A stretch of DNA of 64,000 nt from Falsiroseomonas sp050563545 (GTDB lineage Bacteria; Pseudomonadota; Alphaproteobacteria; Acetobacterales; Acetobacteraceae): assembly GCF_050563545.1 (NCBI RefSeq), contig NZ_JBNXUM010000004.1:186001-250000 (forward strand). The letters run 5' to 3'. The notes under the pieces are model-generated. The model was given only the letters and a program-made list of their open reading frames with translations. It was not told the DNA's origin and made no database searches. This document shows positions 40,208-48,626 of this stretch, one piece after another. The number at the start of each line of letters is the position of its first letter. The stretch's first letter is position 1. A program made the position numbers and the translations under genes.

Positions 40208-41596
40208 TCAGCGCGCCGGCGCGCCGCCTTCGCCCAGGTCCCACCAGATGCCGGCGAAGGCCGCGATGCCCTCGCGCGCCGTGGACTTCAGCAGGTGCTC
40301 GTCCGGCCCGTGCTGCTTGCAGCCGGAATAGCTGTGCGGGATCCAGACGAGCGGGACGTTCAGATGGTCCACGAAGACGTCCCCGGGCAGCCCGCCCGAG
40401 GAATTGGGGATGACCTGCACGCGCTTGCCCAGCGTCCGCTCCATGCTGGATCGCGTCCAGCCGACCCAGGGATTGCCGGGATCGGTGCGGCTCGCCGGCA
40501 TGCGGATATAGGCGTTCTCGATCGCGACGAAGTCGAAGCCGTTGGCGTCGAGATGCGCGCGCAGCGCGGGCTCGAAGCGCGTGGTGTCGGCGTCCACGGT
40601 GTAGCGGATCTGGCAATGCGCGCGCGCGTCGGGGGCGACCGCGTTCACGGGGTTCTCCGGCCGGCCGGAGACCATCGCGAGAACGATGAAGCTCTGCCAG
40701 CCATAGATCTTCTCGGCCGGTGTCAGGCCGGGCTCGCCCCAGCCGGGATCGACGCTCGCGGCCTCCCCACCGCCGCCGATCGGGCAGCCCTTCAGCAGCT
40801 CGCGCACTGAATTCGGCATGGGCGGCAGCCAGTCCCGCACCAGGATCTTCCCGTCGCGGTCCATGATGGTCGTAATGGCATGCGCGAGCAGCACCGCGGG
40901 ATCGCGCGTCAGCCCGCCCCAATGGCCGGAATGCACGCCGCCTGGCCGCAAGCGGATCACCAGGTCGCAATGCCACGTGCCGCGCGTGCCGGTGGTGATG
41001 GTCGGCAACTCGGGCTCCACGCGCGGCCCGTCGGAGGCGATCAGCACGTCCGCCGCCAGCTCCTTCGCGTTCGCCGCGACGAAGTCCTTGAGGCCCGTGG
41101 AGCCGCGCTCCTCGCAGGTCTCGATGACGAGCTTCACGTTGAATCCGAGCCTGCCGCGCTCCGCGATCACCGCTTCAAGGGCGGCGATGTCGATGGCGTG
41201 CTGGCCCTTGTTGTCGGCGGTGCCGCGGCCGTACCAGCGGTCGCCCGCGTCCTTGACCTCCCAGGGCTTGAGACCGTCATGCCACTGGTCGTCGAGGCCT
41301 CGCACGGTGTCGCCATGGCCGTAGAGCAGGACGGTCGGCAGCGACGGGTCCTCGACGCGTTCGGCCGTGAGGATCGGGCCGAAGCCGGGCTTCGGGTTGG
41401 GGCTGATCCGCGTGACGAAGCCGAGGCTTTCCACCCAGGGCTTCAGCCCTTCCTCGAGGTAGCGCGTCAGTGCCGGCGCGTAGTCCGGGTCCTGCGACGT
41501 CGAGGGGATCGCGACGAGCCGCGAGAGCAGCGCGGCATAGCCGCCATCGTCGAAGAAGGAGAGCGCGCGGGAGATCGCGCCGTCGCGGCTGGGCAT
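40208..41596 (-). CDS. M20-family metallopeptidase / dipeptidase
   Basis: The 462-residue dinuclear zinc enzyme has metal ligands in order: LLYGHGDTV (His), WYGRGTADNKGQ (bridging Asp), IETCEERGS (Glu catalytic and metal), ASDGPRV (Asp) and KQHGPDEHLL (His). The dimerisation lid has RGTWHCDLVIRLRPGGVHSG. The layout is that of the dipeptidase branch (ArgE/DapE/CNDP-like) rather than a small deacetylase. No signal peptide is visible, so it is cytoplasmic. The substrate is probably a dipeptide or N-acylated amino acid. Confidence 0.92.
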   Translation of the reverse strand: MPSRDGAISRALSFFDDGGYAALLSRLVAIPSTSQDPDYAPALTRYLEEGLKPWVESLGFVTRISPNPKPGFGPILTAERVEDPSLPTVLLYGHGDTVRGLDDQWHDGLKPWEVKDAGDRWYGRGTADNKGQHAIDIAALEAVIAERGRLGFNVKLVIETCEERGSTGLKDFVAANAKELAADVLIASDGPRVEPELPTITTGTRGTWHCDLVIRLRPGGVHSGHWGGLTRDPAVLLAHAITTIMDRDGKILVRDWLPPMPNSVRELLKGCPIGGGGEAASVDPGWGEPGLTPAEKIYGWQSFIVLAMVSGRPENPVNAVAPDARAHCQIRYTVDADTTRFEPALRAHLDANGFDFVAIENAYIRMPASRTDPGNPWVGWTRSSMERTLGKRVQVIPNSSGGLPGDVFVDHLNVPLVWIPHSYSGCKQHGPDEHLLKSTAREGIAAFAGIWWDLGEGGAPAR

Positions 41597-41664
41597 GAGT
41601 CGTGTCCTCGGGACTGGCTCGGCGCAGGCTGCCTCCGCCCGCGCGCGGGGTCCAGACCCGCGGG

Positions 41665-42084
41665 TCAGGTGGCGAAGCGGACGTGCCTCTCGGCGTCGAT
41701 CGGCCAGGCGGGGTTCCAGGCGATCTCCCAGGCATGGCCGTCGGGGTCCGCGACATAGCCGCGCATCCCGCCATGCGGCGGCGCGTCGGCAGGGCGCAGG
41801 ACGGTCCCGCCCGCCGCGACCAGCCTGTCCATCACCGGCGCGACCTCGGCCGCCGTCGCGACGTTGTGCGCCAGCGCGACAGAGCCCGGTGCCGCTGCGG
41901 GGCGGCGCATGTCCTCTTCCAGGCGATCGCGCAACCAGGTGCCGAGGACGAAGCCGTTCATCTGGTAGAAGACGATCTCCTCGTTCTCGAAGACCGGCAC
42001 CCAGCCGAAGCCCTCGGCATAGAAGCGCCGCGATCGCGCGAGGTCCGCGACGCCGAGCGTCACGACCGACATCTGCTGCTGCAC
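41665..42084 (-). CDS. VOC-family (glyoxalase-like) protein
   Basis: The 139-residue product has two beta-alpha-beta-beta-beta modules (SVVTLGVADLARSRRFYAEG and AHNVATAAEVAPVMDRLVAA) and ends YVADPDGHAWEIAWNP, where Asp/His and Glu fit the metal site of the vicinal oxygen chelate fold. It starts at GTG (42084) 4 bases after the acyl-CoA dehydrogenase stop; an ATG four codons later is an option. Co-transcribed with the dehydrogenase. Function unknown. Confidence 0.85.
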   Translation of the reverse strand: MQQQMSVVTLGVADLARSRRFYAEGFGWVPVFENEEIVFYQMNGFVLGTWLRDRLEEDMRRPAAAPGSVALAHNVATAAEVAPVMDRLVAAGGTVLRPADAPPHGGMRGYVADPDGHAWEIAWNPAWPIDAERHVRFAT

Positions 42085-42088
42085 GGCG

Positions 42089-43243
42089 CTATCGCCCGAG
42101 CAGGCTGCGCGCGATGATCAGCCGCATGATCTCGTTGGTGCCCTCCAGGATGCGGTGCACGCGCAGGTCGCGCACGATCTTCTCGATCCCGTAGTCCGAG
42201 AGGTAGCCGTAACCGCCGAGCAGTTGCAGCGCCTCGTCCGCCACGCGGAAGCCGGTGTCGGTGGCGAAGCGCTTGGCCATGGCGCAGAAGGCGGTGGCGT
42301 CCGCCGCCTTGGCATCGAGCTTCGCGCAGGCGCGCCAGAGCAGCGTGCGCGCGGCCTCGAGCTCGGTGGCCATGTCGGCGAGCCGGAACTGCGTCGCCTG
42401 GAAGCGCGAGACCTCCTGCCCGAAGGCCTTGCGTTCCTGCACATAGGCCAGCGCGATGGCGAGCGCGCGCTGCGCGCCGCCGAGGCTGCAGGCGCCGATG
42501 TTGAGCCGCCCGCCGTCCAGCCCCGCCATGGCGAAGCGGAAGCCCTGGCCTTCCTCGCCCAGCAGCGCATCGGCCGGCACGCGCGCCGCCTCGAAGATCA
42601 CCTGGCGCGTGGGCTGGGCGTTCCAGCCCATCTTTCGCTCGTTCGCGCCGAAGGACAGGCCCGGCGTTTCCTTCGGGATCAGCAGCGCCGAGACGCCGTT
42701 GGCGCCCGCGCCGCCCGTGCGGACCATCGTGAGATAGAGGTCCGACGCGCCCGCGCCGCTGATGAACTGCTTCACGCCGTTCAGCACATAGCCCTGGTTG
42801 TCGCGCGTCGCGCGCGTGGACAGTGCGGCTGCGTCGCTGCCGGCGCCGGGTTCCGTCAGGCAGTAGGACGCGACCTTGTCCATGCCGATCAGCTGCGGCA
42901 GCCAGGTCGCGCGCTGCGCGTCGCTGCCGAAGCGGTCGATCATCCAGGCCACCATGTTGTGGATGGACAGGAAGGCCGAGACCGTCGGGCAGCCCGTCGC
43001 CAGCGCCTCGAACACCACCGCGGCGTCGAGCCGCGTCAGCCCCGCGCCGCCGGATTCCTCGCGGACATAGAGCGCGGCCATGCCGAGCCCGGCGGCTTCC
43101 CGCATGACTTCGACGGGGAAGTGCTTCTCCTCGTCCCAGCGCTGCGCATTCGGCGCCAGGCGGTCGCGCGCGAAGGCGAGCGCGGTCTCGCGGAGTTCCT
43201 TCGTGGCCTCGGGCAGGTCGAAGACGGCGTCGTCGAGGGGCAT
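42089..43243 (-). CDS. Acyl-CoA dehydrogenase (isobutyryl/short-branched-chain type)
   Basis: The 384-residue FAD enzyme introduces a C2-C3 double bond in acyl-CoA. FAD and substrate segments are CLTEPGAGSDAAAL and FISGAGASDLY, with RKAFGQEVSRFQATQFRLAD and LQLLGGYGYLSDYGIEKI. The catalytic Glu is in HRILEGTNEIMRLI, the position used by short- and branched-chain enzymes such as ACAD8. It lies downstream of the indolepyruvate oxidoreductase gene on the same strand, separated by 70 bases that hold palindromic copy 8. This fits amino-acid degradation, which is inference. Confidence 0.92.
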   Translation of the reverse strand: MPLDDAVFDLPEATKELRETALAFARDRLAPNAQRWDEEKHFPVEVMREAAGLGMAALYVREESGGAGLTRLDAAVVFEALATGCPTVSAFLSIHNMVAWMIDRFGSDAQRATWLPQLIGMDKVASYCLTEPGAGSDAAALSTRATRDNQGYVLNGVKQFISGAGASDLYLTMVRTGGAGANGVSALLIPKETPGLSFGANERKMGWNAQPTRQVIFEAARVPADALLGEEGQGFRFAMAGLDGGRLNIGACSLGGAQRALAIALAYVQERKAFGQEVSRFQATQFRLADMATELEAARTLLWRACAKLDAKAADATAFCAMAKRFATDTGFRVADEALQLLGGYGYLSDYGIEKIVRDLRVHRILEGTNEIMRLIIARSLLGR

Positions 43244-43264
43244 GGGCGGGTCCTGCCTCTTCCC

Positions 43265-43288
43265 CCTCCCCCGCTTGCGAGGGAGGGC
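43265..43288. repeat. GC palindromic element, copy 8
   Basis: CCCTCCCCCGC, TT, GCGAGGGAGGG, with one mismatch between arms. It lies between the indolepyruvate oxidoreductase stop and the acyl-CoA dehydrogenase start on the transcribed strand, where it could terminate or moderate read-through. Confidence 0.88.
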
Positions 43289-43313
43289 CGGGGTGGGGGC
43301 TGCGTGCCCTCGA

Positions 43314-46300
43314 CTATAGCCGCGCCTCGATCTCCCGCCAGCGCGCCCGCGTCTTCTCCAGGTTCCGCACCTTCACCGGCCCGAAGCCCTTGATGCCCGC
43401 AGCGGCTTCCGCCCATTCGCAGGCAGCGGCGTGCGTCGCCGGCGTCAGCTTCCCAAGCATCGCCTCGATCGCGCCCGTGAACTCCGCGATCAGCGCGCGC
43501 TCCATCCGCCGCTCCTCGGTGCGGCCGAAGGGATCGAGCGGCGTGCCGCGCAGCATCTTGCCGTGGCGCAGCAGGCCCATCGCGGTCGCCATCCACGGCC
43601 CGAAGCGCCGCTTCGCCGGCATGCCCGTGTTCGGATCCTGCTTCGAGATCATCGGCGGCGCGAGGTTGAACTCGATCCGCGGGCTCCCCGCGAAGTCGTG
43701 CGCGAGCTGCGCGCGCCATTCCGGCAGGGAATGCAGCCGCGCCACCTCGTACTCGTCCTTGTAGGCCATCAGCCGATGGAGCTGCGCCGCGACGGCACGC
43801 GACAGCCGTTCGCTGCCCATCGCCGCTTCCGCCGCGCGGACCTTGGCGACGAAATCGGCATAGCGGCGTGCATAGGCCCCGTTCTGGTACGCCGTGAGAT
43901 CAGCCACGCGACGCGCCACCAGCTCGTCCAGCGTCTCGGCCTTCGGCGCCGCGGCCTCGCTTCCCTCGATCGCCGCCCGCCGGCCCAGCGCGAAGGCCGC
44001 GAGGTTGCGCTCGACCTGTGCGCCGTTCAGCCGGATCGCCTGCTCGATCGCGGCGCACGAGACCGGCACCAGGCCGCGCTGATACGCCCCGCCCAGCAGC
44101 CAGATGTTGAGGTAGATCGCATCGCCGAGCCGTTCCACGACCTCGGCCGCCGCGTGCAGCGGATGCACTTTCTTCGTCGCGGCGCGGAGGCTGGCCAGCA
44201 TCGCCTCGCCGTCGTAGCGCGTGGAGGTGTCGCGCACGAAGGCCGCGGTCGGCTGCAGGTCGGCGTTGACGATCGCGGCCGTGCGGTCGGGCCCCAGCAT
44301 CGGCCGCGCGTTGCGGCCATGCGCCACCACCATGTCGGAGGCGATCAGCACATCCGCCTGGCCCGCGCCGATGCGCGGCGAGGGGATGCTCTCCTCCGTC
44401 GCGCCGGGCCGGCCGAGGCGAAGCTGCACATGGACGCCGCCGCCCTTCTGCGCGAAGCCCAGCGTGTCCACGGACCGGCTCGGCCGCCCGTCGATATGCG
44501 CCGCCATCGCCAGGATCTGGCCGAGCGCCGTGACGCCCTGCCCGCCGACGCCCGCGATCATCACGTTCCAGGCGCGGCCATCCACGGGCTCCGGCAGCAC
44601 GGGGTCGGGCAGCACGCCCTCCGGCATCGCGACCGCGCCGGGCCTGGCGGGCTCGGCGCCGACCAGCGTCACGAAGGACGGGCAGAAGGCCGTCACGCAG
44701 GACAGGTCCTGGTTGCAGGCGGATTGGTCGATGCGGCGCTTGCGGCCGAACTCGGTTGCCAGCGGCTCCACCGCGATGCAGTTGGAGACGCGCGAGCATT
44801 CCCCGCAATCCTCGCAGACGCGGGGATTGATCACCGCGCGGCGTTCGGCCTGCGCGGCCTTGCCGCGCTTGCGCTTGCGCCGGCGCTCCGTCGCGCATTC
44901 CTGGTCGTAGATCAGCGCCGTCACGCCGGGGAACCCGCGGAGCTCCTGCTGCACGGCATCGAGCGCGCTGCGGTGATGGAAGGTGACGCCGCGCGGCATC
45001 TCGGGGTCGTCCTCATGCCGCTCGGGATCGTCGGAGACGATGGCGATGCGCTGCACGCCCTCCGCCCGCACCTGGGCCGCGATGCGCGGCACCGTCGGGT
45101 GTCCCTCCACCGGCTGCCCGCCGGTCATCGCGACGGCGGAGTTGACCAGCAGCTTGAAGGTGATGTTCTGCCCCGCCGCGACGGCCGCGCGCAGCGCGAG
45201 CGAGCCCGAATGCATCCAGGTGCCGTCGCCGACATTGGCGAAGATGTGCTTCTCGTCCGTGAAGGGCGCGATGCCGAGCCAGGGCACCCCCTCGCCGCCC
45301 ATATGCGTGTAGGCCACGGTCTGCCGTTCCGGCATCTTGGTGACCAGCCAGTGGCAGCCGATGCCGGCCAGGCCCCGCGACCCCTCGGGGAGCGCCGTCG
45401 AGGTGTTGTGCGGGCAGCCCGGGCAGAAGAATGGATCGCGCGAGACCAGCGGCTCCGCCGCGCCGCGATCGAGCTCCTCCAGCGCGCGCAGGCGCTCGGA
45501 CAATTGCGGCGTGCGCAGCGCCTCGGGCAGGCGCATCGCCAGGGCGCGCAGCACCTGGCCGGCGTCGAGCTCCGTCAGCTCCGACAGCAGCGGCGCACCG
45601 CGCTCGTCCTTCTTGCCGACGATCCGCGGGCGCCGGTCAAGCGGATAGAGCGCGTCGCGCAGCTGCGGCTCGAGGAAGGCGCGGCGGTCCTCGATGACCA
45701 GCACTTCCTCCAGGCCCTCCGCGAAGGCGCGCGCCCCCTCCGCGTCCAGCGGCCAGGCCAGGCCGACCTTCCAGATGCGCAGGCCCTGCTGCCGCGCGAA
45801 GTCCGGCGAAATGCCGGCATCGGCCAGCACCTGGCGAAGCGTCGCGAAGGCCTTGCCGCGCACGACGATGCCGAAGCGCGCATTCGGGCTGTCCACCACC
45901 ATGCGGTCGAAACCGTTGGCGCGGGCGAAGGCGGATGCGGCCGGGATCTTCACCGTGCGGAGCCGCTTCTCCATCGCGATGGCGGTGTCGGGAATGCGCA
46001 GATGCACGCCGTCCGGCGGCAGGTCGAAGCGCGGCGCGTTCGTCACATAGGAAGCGGGATCCACGCGGAGCGTCTGGGCGGCGTCCATGGTCTCGGCGAC
46101 GCATTTCAGCCCGACCCAGGTGCCGGCGTAGCGGCTCAGCGCCAGACCCTTCACGCCGAATTCCAGCACCTCCGCGACCTCCGCGGGGTCCAGCACCGGC
46201 ATCTCGAGGTCCTGGAAGGTGAACTCGCAGCCCGAGGTGACGGTGGAGGACTTCGCCGCGGGGTCATCGCCCGACAGCGCGAGCACGCCGCCCTTCGCGG

Positions 46301-46730
46301 CCGTGCCGGCCATGTTGGCATGGCGCATCACGTCGCCGCAGCGGTCGGTCCCCGGCCCCTTGCCGTACCAGATGCCGAAGACGCCCTCGTGCCGCGCGCC
46401 TGGCGACAGATGCAGCTGCTGCGTGCCCCAGACCGCGGTGGCGGCGAGGTCCTCGTTCAGGCCGGGGTTGAAGACGACCTTGGCCTCGGCCAGGCGGCCC
46501 GCCTCCTTGACCAGCAGTTGGTCGTAGCCGCCGAGCGGCGAGCCGCGATAGCCGCTGATATAGCCCGCGGTGTTCCAGCCTTCGGCGGCATCGAGGTGCC
46601 GGCGCAGCAGCGGCAGGCGCACCAGCGCCTGGATGCCGGTCATCACCACGGGTTCGCCGGCGGCGTTCCAGCGGTCTTCGAGGCTCACTTCGGGGCGCTG
46701 CAGGCTGCCCATGGGCGCGGCTCCGTTCAT
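43314..46730 (-). CDS. Fused indolepyruvate ferredoxin oxidoreductase
   Basis: The 1138-residue oxidoreductase oxidatively decarboxylates aryl or branched 2-oxo acids to acyl-CoA. The N-terminal part holds the pyrimidine-binding region (ISGYRGSPLGGYDQLL). The thiamine-diphosphate domain is at about 455-620 (FFCPGCPHNTS, ANVGDGTWMHSG). An iron-sulfur segment at about 690-740 has two Cys clusters (CEDCGECSRVSNC, CNQDLSCVTAFCPSF). The gamma domain with AGVGGQGVTALGQILAMAA lies at about 770-960, and a C-terminal DUF6537-like part follows. Bacteria with this fused form use it for Phe, Trp and branched amino-acid breakdown. An ATG at 46712 is an alternative start. Divergent from an Lrp-type regulator. 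Confidence 0.94.
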   Translation of the reverse strand: MNGAAPMGSLQRPEVSLEDRWNAAGEPVVMTGIQALVRLPLLRRHLDAAEGWNTAGYISGYRGSPLGGYDQLLVKEAGRLAEAKVVFNPGLNEDLAATAVWGTQQLHLSPGARHEGVFGIWYGKGPGTDRCGDVMRHANMAGTAAKGGVLALSGDDPAAKSSTVTSGCEFTFQDLEMPVLDPAEVAEVLEFGVKGLALSRYAGTWVGLKCVAETMDAAQTLRVDPASYVTNAPRFDLPPDGVHLRIPDTAIAMEKRLRTVKIPAASAFARANGFDRMVVDSPNARFGIVVRGKAFATLRQVLADAGISPDFARQQGLRIWKVGLAWPLDAEGARAFAEGLEEVLVIEDRRAFLEPQLRDALYPLDRRPRIVGKKDERGAPLLSELTELDAGQVLRALAMRLPEALRTPQLSERLRALEELDRGAAEPLVSRDPFFCPGCPHNTSTALPEGSRGLAGIGCHWLVTKMPERQTVAYTHMGGEGVPWLGIAPFTDEKHIFANVGDGTWMHSGSLALRAAVAAGQNITFKLLVNSAVAMTGGQPVEGHPTVPRIAAQVRAEGVQRIAIVSDDPERHEDDPEMPRGVTFHHRSALDAVQQELRGFPGVTALIYDQECATERRRKRKRGKAAQAERRAVINPRVCEDCGECSRVSNCIAVEPLATEFGRKRRIDQSACNQDLSCVTAFCPSFVTLVGAEPARPGAVAMPEGVLPDPVLPEPVDGRAWNVMIAGVGGQGVTALGQILAMAAHIDGRPSRSVDTLGFAQKGGGVHVQLRLGRPGATEESIPSPRIGAGQADVLIASDMVVAHGRNARPMLGPDRTAAIVNADLQPTAAFVRDTSTRYDGEAMLASLRAATKKVHPLHAAAEVVERLGDAIYLNIWLLGGAYQRGLVPVSCAAIEQAIRLNGAQVERNLAAFALGRRAAIEGSEAAAPKAETLDELVARRVADLTAYQNGAYARRYADFVAKVRAAEAAMGSERLSRAVAAQLHRLMAYKDEYEVARLHSLPEWRAQLAHDFAGSPRIEFNLAPPMISKQDPNTGMPAKRRFGPWMATAMGLLRHGKMLRGTPLDPFGRTEERRMERALIAEFTGAIEAMLGKLTPATHAAACEWAEAAAGIKGFGPVKVRNLEKTRARWREIEARL

Positions 46731-46773
46731 TCCTGGACTATGGAAAGGATGAACCGGATTGCGAAGAGGTAGT

Positions 46774-46809
46774 TTCCGTATTTCGTTGTGCGCCGCCAAA
46801 AGAACGGAA
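46774..46809. promoter_or_regulatory. Inverted repeat in the divergent promoter region, candidate Lrp-type operator
   Basis: TTCCGT (46774-46779) and ACGGAA (46804-46809) face each other across 24 bases in the AT-rich 91-base gap between the oxidoreductase and its divergent Lrp/AsnC regulator. Divergent placement and autoregulation are usual for this regulator family. The site itself is a by-eye proposal. Confidence 0.4.
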
Positions 46810-46821
46810 TAGGCTTCTGGC

Positions 46822-47277
46822 ATGGACGCAATCGACAAGAAGATCCTTCGGGCGCTATCGCGCCAGGGCCGGCTGACCAATGCCGAGCTGGCCGAGGAAG
46901 TCGGCCTCTCGGCCTCCCCCTGCTGGACGCGCGTGAAGCGGCTGGAGCAGGCGGGCGTCATCAAGGGCTATGCCGCGCTGCTGGACCAGGCCGCGCTCGG
47001 CCTGCCCGACACGGTCTTCATCGAGGTGATGATGGAGCGCCACGACGAGGCGCAGCTGAAGCGCTTCGAGGACGCGGTGATGGGCATGCCGGAGGTGCTG
47101 GAATGTCACCTTGTCACAGGCGAATACGACTATGTCATCAAGGCCGCGGTGGGCGGCACGCAGGGCTACGAGCGCCTGTTGAGGGACCGGCTGTACCGCC
47201 TGCCCGGCATCCGTCACACGCGGACCAGCTTCGCGCTGCGCTGCCTGAAGCACGAGCTGTCGCCGGTGCCGGAATGA
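46822..47277 (+). CDS. Lrp/AsnC-family transcriptional regulator
   Basis: The 151-residue product has the N-terminal helix-turn-helix domain (MDAIDKKILRALSRQGRLTN, then AELAEEVGLSASPCWTRVKR) and the C-terminal RAM ligand-binding domain (TVFIEVMMERH, VLECHLVTGEYDYVIKAAVG). Such regulators sense amino acids. The divergent neighbour is an aryl/branched 2-oxo acid oxidoreductase, so an aromatic or branched amino acid is the likely effector (inference). Probably autoregulated. Confidence 0.94.
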   Translation: MDAIDKKILRALSRQGRLTNAELAEEVGLSASPCWTRVKRLEQAGVIKGYAALLDQAALGLPDTVFIEVMMERHDEAQLKRFEDAVMGMPEVLECHLVTGEYDYVIKAAVGGTQGYERLLRDRLYRLPGIRHTRTSFALRCLKHELSPVPE

Positions 47278-47283
47278 CGCGCG

Positions 47284-47865
47284 TCAGCCGCCCGCCGGCA
47301 CCACGCGCAGGCTGACATTCTCGAGGTAGACCACGTCCACCTCCTCGCCGGGCTGCAGCCCGCGGATGAACTGCTGCATGCGCGGGTTCTGCACCCGCAC
47401 CGTGCGCCTGTCGCCGTCGGGCTCGGTGAAGCTGACGGTGTTCTGCAGGGTGTCCACGGCATCCACCCGCACGCGGATGCGCCGGCCTTCGTTCAGGCTG
47501 GCCGCCGGCCGCTCCCCGGGTGCGGCGCGCAAGGCCTGCTCCACGCTGGCGGTCGGCGAGGCGCCGTCCTCCGGGCGCGCGACGCTCGCGGCGATGGCTT
47601 CCGTGACGGTGATCACCACGCGGTCGCCCGGCTTCACCAGGTTGAGGTTGCGCACCTGCGGCCCGACGCGCACCGTCGCCAACGCGCCGGTCTGCGCGCC
47701 GGACTCCCCGCGCAGCAGGACCGTGCGCTCGGAGAGGTTCACGCTCTCGACCACCGCGATCCGCTCCACGCTGGTCGAGACGACGGCCGGCGGCGGGTCG
47801 GATTGCGCGAAGGCGAGGCCGGGCAGAAGCATGATCGCGCCCAGCAGGCGAACGGCGATCCTCAT
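47284..47865 (-). CDS. Exported hypothetical protein with beta-barrel-like repeats
   Basis: The 193-residue product has a signal peptide (MRIAVRLLGAIMLLPGLAFA). The mature part has two similar halves: VERIAVVESVNLSERTVLLR with VRNLNLVKPGDRVVITVTEA, and RVRVDAVDTLQNTVSFTEPD with MQQFIRGLQPGEEVDVVYLE. Each reads as an OB-like beta module in which the phrase PGDRV/PGEEV recurs. An internal duplication is likely. No known family is recognised. It lies 75 bases after the small lipoprotein gene on the same strand. Confidence 0.7.
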   Translation of the reverse strand: MRIAVRLLGAIMLLPGLAFAQSDPPPAVVSTSVERIAVVESVNLSERTVLLRGESGAQTGALATVRVGPQVRNLNLVKPGDRVVITVTEAIAASVARPEDGASPTASVEQALRAAPGERPAASLNEGRRIRVRVDAVDTLQNTVSFTEPDGDRRTVRVQNPRMQQFIRGLQPGEEVDVVYLENVSLRVVPAGG

Positions 47866-47940
47866 GCGGCGATCCCCTGTTGACGTTGCGGTATGCCGGC
47901 AAGTCTCGCCCGGCCCGCCCGCCCGCGCAACGGCACCCCG

Positions 47941-48228
47941 TCACCCCGGATAAGGCGGGAAATCCGCGAAGCCGCGGCTGCGCATCAGCAGGTCGTAGCA
48001 GCTCGCACGGTCGGCCGGCGGCAGGCCGGCCACCGATTGCTGCGCAAAGCCCGAGGCATCCGCGGCCAGCGCCTGCCCTGGCCCGGTCAGCATCATCCCC
48101 GGCCCGGCGGTCATGCCTGGCCATTGCCGTTCGAAGGCGGCGAAGGCCGGGGCGCAGGCTGGGTCGGGCCGCGCGCAGCCGCTGGCCAGAAGCGCCAGCA
48201 GCGCGGCGGCCGTCATGCGGGCCGGCAC
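47941..48228 (-). CDS. Small probable lipoprotein coupled to the cco genes
   Basis: The 95-residue frame starts at GTG (48228), 2 bases after the preceding stop, with GAGG 8 bases upstream; an ATG four codons in is possible. The N terminus (MTAAALLALLASGCARPDP) is a lipoprotein-type signal with Cys after ASG, although the lipobox lacks the usual Leu at -3. The short mature part contains two Cys (ACAPAF and ASCYDLLM) and ends GFADFPPYPG. No known family. Its tight linkage to ccoS and the small membrane protein suggests a role in cbb3 oxidase assembly or copper delivery, which is inference. Confidence 0.6.
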   Translation of the reverse strand: MPARMTAAALLALLASGCARPDPACAPAFAAFERQWPGMTAGPGMMLTGPGQALAADASGFAQQSVAGLPPADRASCYDLLMRSRGFADFPPYPG

Positions 48229-48230
48229 GT

Positions 48231-48410
48231 TCAGTGCCTCGCCGAGCCGTCCGCGTGGTCGAAATGCCGCTTCAGCAGGAACAGGGCGAAGAGCACGCCG
48301 AAGACGAAGAGGCTGTAACCGAAGATCGTCATGCCGAGGTCCTGCGCGGCCGAGATCGCGGCGAGGCCGATGATCGCGAGAAGCGCGCCGACAGCCATGA
48401 AGTAGTACAT
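48231..48410 (-). CDS. Small two-helix membrane protein coupled to ccoS
   Basis: The 59-residue frame starts at an ATG sharing its A with the ccoS stop (TGATG), a classic coupling junction. It has two hydrophobic helices (FMAVGALLAIIGLAAISAA and MTIFGYSLFVFGVLFALFLL), then KRHFDHADGSARH, a basic His-containing tail. No known family. Position in the run ccoG-H-I-S-this-lipoprotein suggests a cbb3 accessory role (inference). Confidence 0.65.
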   Translation of the reverse strand: MYYFMAVGALLAIIGLAAISAAQDLGMTIFGYSLFVFGVLFALFLLKRHFDHADGSARH

Positions 48411-48568
48411 CACGTCTTCTCCTTGCGGGGCAGGTCGTCGAACAGGATGCGGGACGCCGCGCCGTCGAGGTCGTCGTACTGGCGCGCCTTCAGCGCCCAG
48501 AGAAAGCCGGCCAGGCCGAGCAGGCCGAGCGCCAGGGCCGCCGGCACCAGGAACACCAGAGCGTTCAT
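48410..48568 (-). CDS. ccoS: cbb3-type cytochrome oxidase assembly protein CcoS
   Basis: The 52-residue product has one transmembrane helix (VFLVPAALALGLLGLAGFLW) and the CcoS signature just after it (KARQYDDLDGAASRILFDD). CcoS is needed for heme b and CuB insertion into the CcoN subunit. It follows ccoI by 58 bases, and its stop overlaps the next start by one base. Confidence 0.92.
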   Translation of the reverse strand: MNALVFLVPAALALGLLGLAGFLWALKARQYDDLDGAASRILFDDLPRKEKT

Positions 48569-48626
48569 TGTTTCATGCCCTCAGACGCCGGGCGCGCGGC
48601 AGGCCGCCAGCTCCCGATGATCGCTG

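Noticed and set aside
43431..46772. Plus-strand open frame of over 1100 codons
   Set aside because: Antisense to the fused indolepyruvate oxidoreductase. Its composition is His/Arg/Ala-rich with no family motif, a normal shadow in GC-rich DNA.
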